Assembly: GCA_035559535.1 (NCBI GenBank)
Contig: DATMBG010000010.1
Span: 26,359-90,358, forward strand
Length of the DNA: 64,000 bases
Direction of reading: 5' to 3'
Origin: Candidatus Limnocylindrales bacterium
GTDB taxonomy: Bacteria; Moduliflexota; Moduliflexia; Moduliflexales; JAUQPW01
Below are positions 1 through 9,160 of this stretch, piece by piece (the first letter of the stretch is position 1; every line of letters starts with the position of its first letter). A model generated the notes under the pieces. The model did not search any database. It saw nothing but the letters and a program-made list of their open reading frames with translations, and was not told where the DNA came from. The translations under genes and the position numbers were made by a program.

Positions 1-495
1 GGAGGTAACTCCCATGGCACGCAATTCCTTCGCTACGTTCATCAGGTGATAGTCATGAACCCAGATAAAATCATTTTCCTTGATATTCTCAGCAATCACA
101 CGGGCGAATTTGTGATTAACTGATTGATAAACAAGCCAATAGGTCGGATCAAAATTGCAGCGAGATTGAAGGTCGTGAAAGAGAGGCCAGATAATTTCAT
201 TGGAAAATCCATGATAGAATTTGCTTTTTTCCTCAGCTGTCAGGGAGACCGGTCTAAGGGTATATCCTGATTTTTTAGTTGCATCGGCCAGAAGCTCTCC
301 CAAATCTACATTTTCTTCTTCCACCATTCCAGACCAACCGATCCATACTCCTCCACGATTTCGTAATATTGGAACCAGGGCAGTAACCAATCCACCAGAG
401 CCAGGCTTGATACTCCATTGCCCATTTTCTCCTTGAGTCAAGACAATGGGCAATCGGTTTGATACAATGATAAGGCGACTCCCTTGTGTTTTCAT
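1..495 (-). CDS. otsA: Trehalose-6-phosphate synthase, N-terminal part (cut by window edge)
   Basis: Glycosyltransferase family 20 enzyme that joins UDP-glucose (or another NDP-glucose) and glucose-6-phosphate to give trehalose-6-phosphate in the cytoplasm. Only the first 165 codons are visible; the gene runs off the left edge. The visible part has the family N-terminus (SNRLPI close to the start), GGLVTAL, WIGW, the FYHGFSNEIIWPLFH region and HDYHLM. The ATG at 495-493 lies one base after the otsB stop codon, so the two genes are co-transcribed and probably translationally coupled. The identification is firm from these motifs and from the neighbouring phosphatase. The sugar-nucleotide donor cannot be inferred from the fragment. 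Confidence 0.93.
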   Translation of the reverse strand, partial: MKTQGSRLIIVSNRLPIVLTQGENGQWSIKPGSGGLVTALVPILRNRGGVWIGWSGMVEEENVDLGELLADATKKSGYTLRPVSLTAEEKSKFYHGFSNEIIWPLFHDLQSRCNFDPTYWLVYQSVNHKFARVIAENIKENDFIWVHDYHLMNVAKELRAMGVTS

Positions 496-496
496 G

Positions 497-1303
497 TCAC
501 TTTCCTTTTTTACAAGCCTGCTCCCAATTTGAGAAAAATTCCAACAATTCTTCAGGGGGTTTTAGCCAGATATCTGCACGGGTGGGGCGGAACTTTTCAC
601 GAACCAGGATACCAAGTCCTTTTCCTTTGACAGCTTTAAAGGCATCTTCGTCGGTTTGATCATCTCCCAAATAGGCCACGACAGTATCTTCCCCCATTTC
701 CGAAAGAATTGTCTCCACTGCAAAACCCTTGCTTCTTCCGGGAACTCTAAGTTCAATCCCACCATCAAATTCGTGCAAGGTGAGTCCTGTCTCCCAAGAA
801 AGCAGTGACCAGCTCTTCAGGATTTTCTCCCGCATTTGTTTAACGACCCTCAGTTCTAATCCTCTCCAATGAAGAGCAAGACTGGCGGGTTTTTGTTCGC
901 AACGGTCTCTGAGGCCTTCTGCTTCGATCCATGCGTTTGCTTTGGTAAGGCCTTGTAGAGCCCGTTCATCCAATTTAGCTATTTCATAAGTACCGTCCGG
1001 CATCAGACGTTCCCAGCCATGAGAACCCCAAATCTCCACAGGAGATTTAAGTCCAAGAAGCGGAATCAGATCCTTTATCCACCGTCCGGTAATTAAGACA
1101 ATACGAGTATGACGAGCCTCGAAGAGGGTCTCTAAGGCCTCACGTACACCAGGATATGGAGTCGCTTGATCCCGTTGGATACGAAATGGTGCCAGGGTTC
1201 CATCGTAATCAAGAAGTAGTGCCCGTTGATGGGTACTTGACAGCATGATAAAGAATAACTCCAGTAATTGGTCTTGTCGCAGATTGTTTTGGAACAATCT
1301 CAT
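497..1303 (-). CDS. otsB: Trehalose-6-phosphate phosphatase
   Basis: HAD-superfamily phosphatase that removes phosphate from trehalose-6-phosphate, the second step of the OtsAB pathway. HAD motif I is DYDGTL (nucleophile Asp and acid/base Asp), motif II is the ITGR segment, and motif IV is GDDQTDEDAF near the C-terminus. I place the start at the ATG at 1303, which has GGAGG nine bases upstream. An in-frame GTG at 1345 would add 14 residues but has no ribosome binding site. The length of about 268 residues is normal. The order otsB then otsA, one base apart, indicates one operon for trehalose as an osmolyte or stress protectant. Confidence 0.93.
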   Translation of the reverse strand: MRLFQNNLRQDQLLELFFIMLSSTHQRALLLDYDGTLAPFRIQRDQATPYPGVREALETLFEARHTRIVLITGRWIKDLIPLLGLKSPVEIWGSHGWERLMPDGTYEIAKLDERALQGLTKANAWIEAEGLRDRCEQKPASLALHWRGLELRVVKQMREKILKSWSLLSWETGLTLHEFDGGIELRVPGRSKGFAVETILSEMGEDTVVAYLGDDQTDEDAFKAVKGKGLGILVREKFRPTRADIWLKPPEELLEFFSNWEQACKKGK

Positions 1304-1477
1304 TCTTTCGTACCTCCAAAAACGGTTCTCCTTTTCATCAACCACTTCAACAATACCCGAATGTTGATGGGGTTATGGCTTTTATCCCGATAAACAAATT
1401 TCTCTACCGGTAAAGTCCCACAAAACACAAATGGGTAGGATCCTAACCCTTTCACAGGGAAGTAGAATTACAGATTC

Positions 1478-2374
1478 TTACCTTCTTTGTCTTTTTCTTT
1501 CATTTTCTAAAGTCAGGCACAACTCGTAAGCTTCTTCCGGTTTCATGTCTTCATGGACCACTTTTCTCACAGCCTGAATCATGGCTACGGGATCTTCAGA
1601 CTGGAATATGTTTCGCCCCATGTCAACCCCTGCGGCGCCTTGCTGAACAGCCTGGTAAGCCATTCTCAGGGCTTCGAGTTTCGGAATTTTTTTTCCGCCG
1701 GCAATAACGATGGGAACCGGACAGGAAGCCGTTATGGTCTCAAATCCTTCGGAAACATAATAGGTCTTAATATAAGAGGCACCCAATTCTGCACATATTC
1801 GGGTTGCCAGGCGCAGGTATTTTGCATCCCGAACCATCTCTTTACCTACGGCGGTAACGCCCAAAACTGGAATCCCATACCGATGGCCCAGATCTACCAG
1901 TCGGGTCATGTTGTGAATCGATTTGGTCTCGTATTCACCTCCAACAAAGACCTGGACGGCAAGAGCTGCAATATTCAAACGAATGGCGTCTTCAATGTCA
2001 ACGGCAATTTCTTCATTGGAGAGCTCTTTAAGGATGCTGGGACCTCCACTGGCCCGGAGGACAATCCCCTTTGTAAAGGTTGGAGGAATGGTAGAGCGCA
2101 GAATTCCTCGGGTACACATAAGGGTATCGGCGTAGGGAAGCAGGGGCAGGATCGTCACATCAACCCGTTCCAATCCTGTGGTGGGTCCTAAAAAATATCC
2201 ATGATCAATGGCCAGCATCACCGTACGGCCGGTTTCCGGACAAAATATTTTTGATAATCGATTTTTCATCCCCCAATCCAGCGAATTGGAACCTCGTAAT
2301 CTGAACAGTTCATTTTCCATGGGAATATCCAAATAAAAATTGTGTGTTTCTTGTAAGCTGTCTTTATCTGCCAT
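1478..2374 (-). CDS. lsrF: LsrF-like aldolase/thiolase (DhnA class I aldolase family)
   Basis: Resembles E. coli LsrF, the 3-hydroxy-5-phosphonooxypentane-2,4-dione thiolase that completes degradation of phospho-AI-2. The match from memory is strong along the whole length: LDWGM, the DHGYF..PTTGLER segment, CTRGILR, KTYYV, VIAGGKK and [10 protein letters not shown]. The lysine in IKTYYV is the likely Schiff-base residue. The start is the ATG at 2374, with GGAGG six bases upstream; a TTG two codons earlier is unlikely. No lsrK, lsrR, lsrG or lsr transporter gene is present here, so the natural substrate may be a related phosphosugar. Family assignment is sure; AI-2 function is inference. Confidence 0.82.
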   Translation of the reverse strand: MADKDSLQETHNFYLDIPMENELFRLRGSNSLDWGMKNRLSKIFCPETGRTVMLAIDHGYFLGPTTGLERVDVTILPLLPYADTLMCTRGILRSTIPPTFTKGIVLRASGGPSILKELSNEEIAVDIEDAIRLNIAALAVQVFVGGEYETKSIHNMTRLVDLGHRYGIPVLGVTAVGKEMVRDAKYLRLATRICAELGASYIKTYYVSEGFETITASCPVPIVIAGGKKIPKLEALRMAYQAVQQGAAGVDMGRNIFQSEDPVAMIQAVRKVVHEDMKPEEAYELCLTLENERKRQRR

Positions 2375-2399
2375 TTTCAACCTCCTTTTGTTAAGATGA

Positions 2400-2680
2400 G
2401 CGGGTTAGGATCTTTAAATGTACTGCATACCCTCACCCCCGGCCCCTCTCCCACAAGAGGAGAGAGGAGTGAAGTAAAGCATCGGACCGCTTCTCCACAC
2501 TTCCCCTCTCCAGAAGCCTCGGGAGAGGAGTCAGGGGGTAAGGGCCTGCGTGGTTCCTTTAAACAAATTAATCCTTATCGGGAAATATAAAAATCATTTT
2601 ACCTAAAATTTGAAAGGATCGTTTTGCCCTCACCTCCTTCTCCCAAGGCTTCGGGAGAGGGGGGTGAGGGCAGAATAGCT
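2400..2680. repeat. Intergenic hairpin repeats of the CTCACCCC...CTCTCCC...GGGAGAGG type
   Basis: The gap between the lsrF-like gene and the vanZ-like gene holds two copies of a pyrimidine-rich, GC-rich hairpin repeat. One runs about 2430-2545 (CCTCACCCCCGGCCCCTCTCCC followed by its approximate complement). The second runs about 2628-2672, with TTCTCCCAAGG / TTCGGGAGAG arms. Similar units recur near 20870, 38150-38410, 55500-55610, 61695-61780, 62550-62710 and 63940-64000. A short open frame across the first copy is a by-product of the repeat and is not called. The rest of 2680-2791 shows nothing recognisable. Confidence 0.7.
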
Positions 2681-2791
2681 ATTTAAATTTACCTTTACCA
2701 AAGTACTATTCGAATTAGCAAGAAATTTCTAAAAACTTTTTATCGACATCCCGAGGTTGACAAGGATGAAAACTTACCGTAGGTTCTTAAC

Positions 2792-3214
2792 ATGTATTTA
2801 ACCCAATCCTATCTCAACCGGCTTCGACGGAACAAGGCCTTATATTTTCTTTACACGTGGGCCCCTAGTTTTATCTATATGGCAGTTATTTTTTATCTAT
2901 CTTCTCTATCCCATCCGCCGATACCCCGGAAGGCCCCCGATTATCTCCTGCATACCATCGAGTATTCTTTTTTAGGTATGCTTCTTCTTCGGAGTTTCTC
3001 GATGTATACCATTCCTGCCCATCAAGGTACCCGGTATTTACTTACTCTATGGACCACGACCCTGTATGGAATCTCGGATGAGATTCATCAGTTGTTTGTA
3101 CCGCATCGAGAATTTAGCGTTCGCGATATAGTCGCCGATTTTGCTGGGGCTGTTTTGGCCGTGGGTATCTTTTGTCTGATTAGTTTTTTAAAAACCCGGG
3201 TATTTAAAAAATAA
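2792..3214 (+). CDS. VanZ-like family membrane protein
   Basis: A 140-residue integral membrane protein of the VanZ-like family. Four hydrophobic segments are visible (about residues 18-40, 60-75, 82-98 and 113-133). The family signature lies in the middle: a HTIEY..L motif, then YGISDEIHQLFVP..REFSVRDIVADFAGA, which contains the conserved acidic and histidine residues. The biochemical role of most VanZ-like proteins is unknown; the founding member gives low-level teicoplanin resistance. The ribosome binding site is weak (TAGGT). acpS follows 12 bases after the stop, so the two are probably one transcript. Confidence 0.82.
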   Translation: MYLTQSYLNRLRRNKALYFLYTWAPSFIYMAVIFYLSSLSHPPIPRKAPDYLLHTIEYSFLGMLLLRSFSMYTIPAHQGTRYLLTLWTTTLYGISDEIHQLFVPHREFSVRDIVADFAGAVLAVGIFCLISFLKTRVFKK

Positions 3215-3226
3215 AGTCCTCTCCCT

Positions 3227-3604
3227 ATGATTTACGGTATAGGTATCGATGTGGTTCGTATCTCCCGATTAGAAGAGGTTATAAATCGAAGGGGGAAGCG
3301 ATTTCTTGAACGCGTCTTTACCCCTCGGGAAATTGAATACTGTTCCAGCAAAGCCTTAAAAATTCAACATTATGCCGTGCGATTTGCGGTCAAGGAAGCT
3401 GTATTCAAGGCTTTTGGAACCGGCTGGAGTCGAGGGGTAACCTGGCATGATGTAGAGGTGTTCAACGATGAAGGAGGTCGACCCCAGGTCAAACTCTCCG
3501 GTAAATGCCAGGAGCTTGCCGGGGAGCTCCAGGTCAAGCAGGTACTGATCAGTTTATCCCACGATGGAGATTATGCCATTGCCCAAGCCCTTATCGAATG
3601 TTAA
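3227..3604 (+). CDS. acpS: Holo-[acyl-carrier-protein] synthase
   Basis: Transfers 4'-phosphopantetheine from coenzyme A to apo-ACP, activating fatty-acid synthesis. The 125 residues match the AcpS family. The GIGIDVVRISRL start contains the metal-binding Asp, and FTPREIEYC is followed by RFAVKEAVFKAFGTG with the conserved Glu and Lys; SLSHDGDYAIAQ closes the domain. There is no obvious ribosome binding site, so translation may depend on coupling with the VanZ-like gene 12 bases upstream. This is a housekeeping gene and the call is secure. Confidence 0.95.
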   Translation: MIYGIGIDVVRISRLEEVINRRGKRFLERVFTPREIEYCSSKALKIQHYAVRFAVKEAVFKAFGTGWSRGVTWHDVEVFNDEGGRPQVKLSGKCQELAGELQVKQVLISLSHDGDYAIAQALIEC

Positions 3605-3629
3605 GGATAAAAAGAGGGGGTTTAAAGTA

Positions 3630-3655
3630 CCTCACTATCGAGTGAGGATAGTTTT
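3630..3655 (+). terminator. Possible terminator between convergent genes
   Basis: CCTCACT, a four-base loop ATCG, then AGTGAGG forms a seven-base-pair hairpin followed by ATAGTTTT. It lies between acpS (plus) and the small membrane gene (minus), where a terminator would be expected. The T-tract is short, so this is moderate evidence. Confidence 0.45.
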
Positions 3656-3673
3656 GGAAACACGGCTATCTTT

Positions 3674-4015
3674 CTAGACCCGGAGTAGGAAGTAAAATAA
3701 ATTATTCAACAGGCTCAAAAGAACTGCTCCGATCAGAGTGGTAAGAGCATTATCGATTTCAAATCCTTCCACCAGCACATCGGTCAGATAGAGAAGAAAC
3801 GCATTGATCACAAATACAAAGAGTCCAAAGGTCAAGATAACTGGAATAAAGCTGATAATGACCAGAAGCTTGAATAAAAGAAACTGGAGAATCCCGTAAA
3901 CTGCGGCAGCAGCCAGAGCTCTTTGAAAATCCTTAAGCCGAAATCCCGGCAAGATCTTCGCCACAATGATAAAGGACACAGCCGACAATAACCAACGTAA
4001 AAGGATGTGCATCAT
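3674..4015 (-). CDS. Small four-helix membrane protein, phage_holin_4_2-like (YvlD type)
   Basis: A 113-residue protein with four hydrophobic helices separated by short loops. It matches the phage_holin_4_2 / YvlD family: an LLRWLLSAVSF start, a KILPGF motif in the first loop, FVINAFLLYLTD in the third helix and a LLSLLNNLF end. Despite the family name, these are ordinary chromosomal proteins and nothing phage-like surrounds it. The start may be either of two adjacent ATGs (4015 or 4012). Its function is unknown; in other bacteria relatives are linked to envelope stress genes. Confidence 0.8.
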   Translation of the reverse strand: MMHILLRWLLSAVSFIIVAKILPGFRLKDFQRALAAAAVYGILQFLLFKLLVIISFIPVILTFGLFVFVINAFLLYLTDVLVEGFEIDNALTTLIGAVLLSLLNNLFYFLLRV

Positions 4016-4124
4016 AAAATCATTGGATCCATTGTCCCTTGCCTGTTATCTACCGATTATCACCCCTTTTAATCCTTCGTCGTTTACAAAGAACAATGAT
4101 ACAAAGAACAATGAACCGGTCGGG

Positions 4125-5390
4125 TTATTCTACTAAATAAGGGATTGTCATAGGCCCTTGAGGAAGCACTGCTATTCGAGCTTGAGGTCCATATTCTTTC
4201 AGAAGCCGATCCACAGTTGTTTCGATATTTTGACAGGGGAGAAGCTGGCATTTTTGGATCACATCATCCGGTAAAAGAGAGTATACATAAACTCTGGCTT
4301 TAAGCTGGATCATGGCCTGGATCTGGACCTGCCATTGATCGAACAGGGAGAAGTCTGGAGCATTAATCATTTCCAGCAACTCGGCCGGTGTAGACCGCAT
4401 TTGAAGTAGTTTGCCGTAATTACCATGGTCCGGGATTCCCTGGGAGCATTCAGAAGCAATGATAATACTTCCTCCTTCCTTGACAATTCGAGAGGCTGCA
4501 GACATTCCTTTAACGGCCTGGTAGAGATTAAGATCCAGGGGATATCCGCTGTTGGTGGTAATTACAATATCAAAAGGCTTCGACACCGGACGCATGGCCG
4601 TCTTCTTAACGAATTCGGTTCCCTTACGGTGGGCCTGAACCAAATCACCGGCAAAAATTCCGGTAATTTCCTTTTTACTGTTAATGGTGACATTGGCCAG
4701 AAAAGTAGGTCGGGTCAACAGGGCAACCTCTAGCATTTCCTCGAAGATGGGGTTTCCGCTGGTAATTCCCCAGGAAGCGTTGGGATGTCCAATCATTTTG
4801 GCGCTATGATTATGCATGATAGAGTCGTGGCCGCTCACGCTGGGTAGTACGGCTTTAGGCCCTCCCGAAAATCCTGCAAAAAAATGAGGCTCGATAAACC
4901 CGGTCAAGATCTTAGCCGATGCCTCTAAATACTCCGAATTGATCCAGATATCTCCTCCAAATCGTGTCTTTCCCAGATAAGTTAATAGCTCTTTTTTATG
5001 AGGCTCATGGTTGATAACCCGATAATTGTCCATAACTTCCCGGCCGATTAAATCCATCAGCTCCTCTCGGGTATTAGGACGATGGAGGCCAATTCCATTG
5101 ATAAGGACCACCTGATTTCGCGGAACGTGGGATATTTCTTCTAGTAACCAGGGAAGGATCTTCTTATTAGGAGTCGGTCGGGTAATATCCGAAAAGACAA
5201 TGGCCACGGTATCCGAAGACTTTATCAAATCCTGTAGAGGTGGCGTCCCTATGGGATGTCTTAAGGCTTCTACAAAAGCCGATTTTTCATCTGCCAGGCC
5301 GGGAATAAACTCAGGTTCCACCACAGTTACCCGGTCATCCGGCAAATTTACTTCTAACCCGGTCTTTCCATAAGCAAGCTTAACTTTCAT
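4125..5390 (-). CDS. larA: LarA-type nickel-pincer racemase/epimerase family protein
   Basis: A 421-residue member of the LarA family. LarA of Lactobacillus plantarum is a lactate racemase that uses a covalently bound nickel-pincer nucleotide. The N-terminal domain has FSDITRPTPN; the catalytic region has LHRPN and EPHFFAGFSGGPKAVLPS, which contains the histidine and the lysine expected to bind the cofactor; DLNLYQAVKGMSAA follows. The cofactor-making genes larB, larC and larE are not in the window. Many LarA homologues act on other 2-hydroxy acids, so the exact substrate is open. A GGAG lies ten bases before the ATG. The gene stands alone, with no close partner. Confidence 0.85.
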   Translation of the reverse strand: MKVKLAYGKTGLEVNLPDDRVTVVEPEFIPGLADEKSAFVEALRHPIGTPPLQDLIKSSDTVAIVFSDITRPTPNKKILPWLLEEISHVPRNQVVLINGIGLHRPNTREELMDLIGREVMDNYRVINHEPHKKELLTYLGKTRFGGDIWINSEYLEASAKILTGFIEPHFFAGFSGGPKAVLPSVSGHDSIMHNHSAKMIGHPNASWGITSGNPIFEEMLEVALLTRPTFLANVTINSKKEITGIFAGDLVQAHRKGTEFVKKTAMRPVSKPFDIVITTNSGYPLDLNLYQAVKGMSAASRIVKEGGSIIIASECSQGIPDHGNYGKLLQMRSTPAELLEMINAPDFSLFDQWQVQIQAMIQLKARVYVYSLLPDDVIQKCQLLPCQNIETTVDRLLKEYGPQARIAVLPQGPMTIPYLVE

Positions 5391-5585
5391 AAGAGCACAC
5401 TCCGTATTTAAGATTGTAAAGGGAGAAATCCATTTTCTCCGGGAAAACAGATTTCTTATAGGTCATGTAGATAGCTTCTAAGGGGAAGGTACTACGCTAT
5501 AAGGGGAGACGTCAAGCTAATTTGAATTTAAACCTGACAAATTTTAAGACCGGGATATCCAGAATCCGTTAGTGGATCTTTAGGG

Positions 5586-8500
5586 TCAACTGACATTTTC
5601 CAGGTTTTCGATAGCTCCCAAAGCCTTGAGGGTTGCCTTCTGGGCCTCGGACAGGCCTTTAGCTCCCGTGATATTCATCCCTTCATAAAGCCTATCATTT
5701 CTCAGTGTTTTGAGACATTTACCTGTTTGTACGTCCCAAAATTTAATAGTTTCATCCTCGCTGCCACTAATTAAAACACCCCCTGTAGGATCAAAGACCA
5801 GGGACCAAACTCCGTGGCGGTGACCGTACAAGGTTTTAAGACATTGGCCGGTAGGAACGCCCCATAACTTTATCGTTTGATCTTCACTTCCACTGGCCAG
5901 GATGGTTCCATCCGGGCTAAAGGCCACCGACCAGACGTGGCTCAGATGTCCCCGGAAGGTTTTAAGGCACCGACCTGTGCTTACACTCCATAAGCCAACG
6001 GTTTGATCGTCACTTCCACCAGCAAAGGTAGTGCCGTCCGGGCTAAAGGCAACGGATCGGACATAGCTGGTTCGCCCCTGGAAAGTTTCCAGGCACTGGC
6101 CCGTTCGAACATCCCATACTCTTACAATTCGATCGGCACTTCGACTCGCCAGCGTTTGCCCATCTTGACTGAAGGTTACAGATCTCACCCGAGCAGTATG
6201 CCCCTTCAAAGTTTTGAGGCATTGACCGGTGTGGACATCCCAGAGTTTAATGGTTTGATCATCGCTACTACTGGCCAAAATACGGTTATCGGGACTGAAG
6301 GCAAGGGATCTCACACGTTTCGTATGGCCTTTCAAGATTCTAAAACACTGACCCGTTCGGGCATCCCATAACCGAACCAGTTGATCTTCACTCCCACTGG
6401 CTAAAACACTTCCATCTGGACTAAGCGCAATAGCCCATATTCCGTTGGTATATCCCTGGAGAGTTCTAAGGCACTGGCCCGTACGAACTTCCGATAAGCG
6501 GATAGTTTGATCTTCACTCCCACTGGCCAGCAGATGCCCATCAGGACTAAAGGCAATTGTGTTTACCCAATCGGTATGCCCCTGGAGCGTTCTAAGACAC
6601 TCACCCGTCTTCATATTCCATAACTTGATGCTTTGATCATCGGAACCACTGCCCAAAATATTTCCTTTAGGACTGAACGCAACAGACTTTATCCGATCGG
6701 TATGGCCACTCAAAATTTTAAAACATTGACCGGTCTGGACATCCCATAATCTTATGGTTTGGTCGGCACTTCCAGAAGCCAGGAGGTTCCCATCCGGGCT
6801 AAAAGCCACAGAATCTACCCAACCGGTGTGTCCCTGTAACATTTTGAGACATTCCCCGGTCTGGCTATTCCAGAGTCGGATCGTCTGGTCATCACTCCCA
6901 CTGGCCAGGATATTTCCATCCGGGCTGAAAGCCACAGACCATACCCAATTTGTGTGTCCCTGGAGTGTTCTCAGGCATTCCCCGGTACGAACATCCCATA
7001 ACTTGATGGTTTCATCATCACCGCTACTGGCCAGAATTTTTCCACCGGGATTGAAAACCACAGATCTTACCCAGTTGGTATGTCCTCGCAGGGTTTGAAA
7101 ACACCGACCGGTCTGAATATCCCATAATTTAATCGTCTGGTCATCACTGCTACTGGCCAGCATGCTGCTGTCCGGGCTAAAAGCAATGGAAATTACAGAA
7201 CCTGTATGCCCCTTAAACGTGAAAAGTAGCCGGGTATCTTCCACCTGCCAAAGGCGAATTTCACCATCGGCCCCCCCTGCGGCCAAAAACTTTCCATCGG
7301 AACTGAATACAACCGAAGAAATACTCCCGAAGGTTTTCGTGAAAACAGATTTACTCAAATCTGCGTGGGTAAAGTTTACATTATGCAGGACGACTCCCGG
7401 AAGATAAGCCTGCCAGATTGTTAAGTTCGAGAAATCATAGCTTCTCACATCGCTTTCCATCTGGACTAAAAGATTCAGGGCATTCCCTCCGGTATATCCG
7501 GGTATAAGGGGAGATTTTTCTCGCAGGGTTGATAGAATATTGTCTAATTTACTTTCGACAACTTCTCTACCTAAGGTCTCAAGAAGTCTATCGGCCGTAG
7601 GTTTAAGGATAACCCGAATCTGACTATTTCGTATGGAATCTTTTTCCTGAGCTTTAAGGAGGGCATGACTGTTGAGGAAGATGGGGGTTTCTGTGGAAAT
7701 CTCTTCACAAATCCGCCCTATTAATCGATTAATTGCATAATCCATGAGGGTAGGCGGGAGTGTAAAACGTTCGTTTTCATCTTTTTCAGCCAGAAATCGT
7801 TTTTGTAAAGATTCCAAAGCCTCCTTTAATTTCACTTTGGATACAGGATGAATCATATCTTCCAATAATTCCTTTATCGAAACAGGCTCACGACCGATGG
7901 CCAGCCAATAGAGAATATCTTCTTCCAGATTGGACAGGCAATTAAATTGTCGATTTAAAAGATCCTGAATATCTTCAAAGTTAAAGTTTGAGGCCTCCTG
8001 CTTTAGAAATTCTGTTATGTCTCCTCCAAAGGAGTGTTGGATGGTTGCAGAAACAAGCTTCAAGGCCAACGGATTCCCGGCATAACGGTTAACCAGGGTT
8101 ATCCAGGCTTCCTGGGTTCCGGATAAATTCTGATCTTTCAAGATTTCTCGAATTTCGGCCGGTCTTAATCCGCTTAAGTGTAAAGATCGAACCGGGGAGG
8201 TCCTACCCTCCAGGTGAAAGATTTCTTTGGGTTTCCTTCGACTGGTTAAGATCAAACAGCTCGAATGAGAGATTTCCCCTATTCGTTGAATGAGCCAGCC
8301 ATAGGGTTCATATCCCTCTGAATAATGGCCTAGATCGTCATGTTGGGAAAGGACCGATTCTAAGTTATCCAGGACAATCAGGCAACGATGTCTCTGGAGA
8401 TACTCCATCAAGAGGGTTATTCTCCGTTCCACACTTTTTCGCCGCTCTGGTTTTTGCTGGCGGGATAGAAATTGGAGAAAGTCCCCCAGCAGATCTTCTA

Positions 8501-9035
8501 GGGGAGGGGCCTCCCGGAGGGAACGCCAGATGACAAAATCAAAGCGATCTTTAACTTGCTCTGCCAGTTTCCTGGAAAGAGCCGTTTTACCTATTCCTCC
8601 CATGCCCAATAGGGCGATTATACGGCAGTGGTCGGTTCTAATCCATCGGGTTAGCTTACTCAGTTCCTCTTCCCGTCCATAAAAGGGTTCTGTTGGGGTC
8701 GCCTCCCCCCAGTCTTCTGAATAAGGTAGATCTTTCTGGGGTTTGATCCTGCTTTCAATATTCTGAATATGTGCTGTCAGCAAACTATCCCTGGCAGGTC
8801 CTTCTATCTTCATGTCCACGACCATAGCCGGGGGGGATTTAGAGAAGCCCCTACGAGCTTGAAGAAAGCCGAGAATTATAAGGGTAATGACCAGCAGGTC
8901 TAAGACAACCCAGTACAACCAGAAATGAGGCTGGATCCAGGTGAGCAGATAACTTAAAAACAGGCAACTTAAAAAGCCTATAACAATAATTAGACGCGCA
9001 AGCCTCGAGTAAGGTAGAAGGCAAAGTAATTTCAT
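5586..9035 (-). CDS. Membrane-anchored STAND (NB-ARC/NACHT-like) NTPase with 13 WD40 repeats
   Basis: A 1149-residue protein. Two hydrophobic segments (about residues 12-33 and 38-59) anchor it to the membrane. A signal-transduction NTPase follows, with the Walker A motif GMGGIGKT at 144-151, Walker [10 protein letters not shown], and the sensor-like LILTSRR. A linker with [21 protein letters not shown] follows, as in many cyanobacterial NTPase-WD40 proteins. Thirteen consecutive 42-residue WD40 units (about 569-1114) would form two beta-propellers. The C-terminus [17 protein letters not shown] is also typical of that family. AGGAG precedes the ATG by seven bases. Relatives act as switch proteins in signalling or defence; the role here is not known. 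No effector domain is visible. Confidence 0.9.
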   Translation of the reverse strand: MKLLCLLPYSRLARLIIVIGFLSCLFLSYLLTWIQPHFWLYWVVLDLLVITLIILGFLQARRGFSKSPPAMVVDMKIEGPARDSLLTAHIQNIESRIKPQKDLPYSEDWGEATPTEPFYGREEELSKLTRWIRTDHCRIIALLGMGGIGKTALSRKLAEQVKDRFDFVIWRSLREAPPLEDLLGDFLQFLSRQQKPERRKSVERRITLLMEYLQRHRCLIVLDNLESVLSQHDDLGHYSEGYEPYGWLIQRIGEISHSSCLILTSRRKPKEIFHLEGRTSPVRSLHLSGLRPAEIREILKDQNLSGTQEAWITLVNRYAGNPLALKLVSATIQHSFGGDITEFLKQEASNFNFEDIQDLLNRQFNCLSNLEEDILYWLAIGREPVSIKELLEDMIHPVSKVKLKEALESLQKRFLAEKDENERFTLPPTLMDYAINRLIGRICEEISTETPIFLNSHALLKAQEKDSIRNSQIRVILKPTADRLLETLGREVVESKLDNILSTLREKSPLIPGYTGGNALNLLVQMESDVRSYDFSNLTIWQAYLPGVVLHNVNFTHADLSKSVFTKTFGSISSVVFSSDGKFLAAGGADGEIRLWQVEDTRLLFTFKGHTGSVISIAFSPDSSMLASSSDDQTIKLWDIQTGRCFQTLRGHTNWVRSVVFNPGGKILASSGDDETIKLWDVRTGECLRTLQGHTNWVWSVAFSPDGNILASGSDDQTIRLWNSQTGECLKMLQGHTGWVDSVAFSPDGNLLASGSADQTIRLWDVQTGQCFKILSGHTDRIKSVAFSPKGNILGSGSDDQSIKLWNMKTGECLRTLQGHTDWVNTIAFSPDGHLLASGSEDQTIRLSEVRTGQCLRTLQGYTNGIWAIALSPDGSVLASGSEDQLVRLWDARTGQCFRILKGHTKRVRSLAFSPDNRILASSSDDQTIKLWDVHTGQCLKTLKGHTARVRSVTFSQDGQTLASRSADRIVRVWDVRTGQCLETFQGRTSYVRSVAFSPDGTTFAGGSDDQTVGLWSVSTGRCLKTFRGHLSHVWSVAFSPDGTILASGSEDQTIKLWGVPTGQCLKTLYGHRHGVWSLVFDPTGGVLISGSEDETIKFWDVQTGKCLKTLRNDRLYEGMNITGAKGLSEAQKATLKALGAIENLENVS
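5690..7340 (-). repeat. In-gene tandem repeat, about 126 bp unit, 13 copies
   Basis: The WD40 part of the STAND gene is a tandem array of 126-base units, each coding for 42 residues. Several adjacent units are close to each other at the DNA level (for example the repeated CACTGGCCAGGAT and AAAGCCACAGA blocks read on the plus strand). This suggests recent copy-number change or gene conversion. It is protein-coding and is not a CRISPR. Confidence 0.85.
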
Positions 9036-9047
9036 TTTAAGCTCCTG

Positions 9048-9160
9048 GGTCAGGAGTCAGAAATTCAGAATAAAGCTGAAAAATCATCCGATTGCCAAGG
9101 AACGCATGAGACGTAACATTAAATTTTACATTCTAACTTCTGGATTCAGACTCCTGGGTC
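9048..9160. repeat. TCAGGAGTCAGAA-type inverted repeat at a 3' end
   Basis: GGGTCAGGAGTCAGAAATTCAG at 9048-9069 is answered by a near-complement, TTCTGGATTCAGACTCCTGGGTC, at about 9138-9160. The left copy supplies the ribosome binding site region of the STAND gene. The right copy codes for the last residues of the HMG-CoA-synthase-like protein. The same wording recurs at 20757-20823 and 50520-50581. Confidence 0.6.

Noticed and set aside
1553-2191. 212-codon plus-strand frame antisense to the lsrF-like gene
   Set aside because: The minus-strand gene is a full match to a known family; the antisense frame has no domain or ribosome binding site.
2396-2590. 64-codon frame over the hairpin repeat
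   Set aside because: It consists almost wholly of repeat sequence and has no ribosome binding site.
3674-4015. Phage holin-like gene as a sign of a prophage
   Set aside because: The family is chromosomal in most bacteria and there are no phage structural, lysis or integrase genes nearby.
5690-7340. Regular 126-base repeats that could suggest a CRISPR or satellite
   Set aside because: They are in-frame, code for WD40 units and have no unique spacers; open frames on the opposite strand here are shadows of the repeats.
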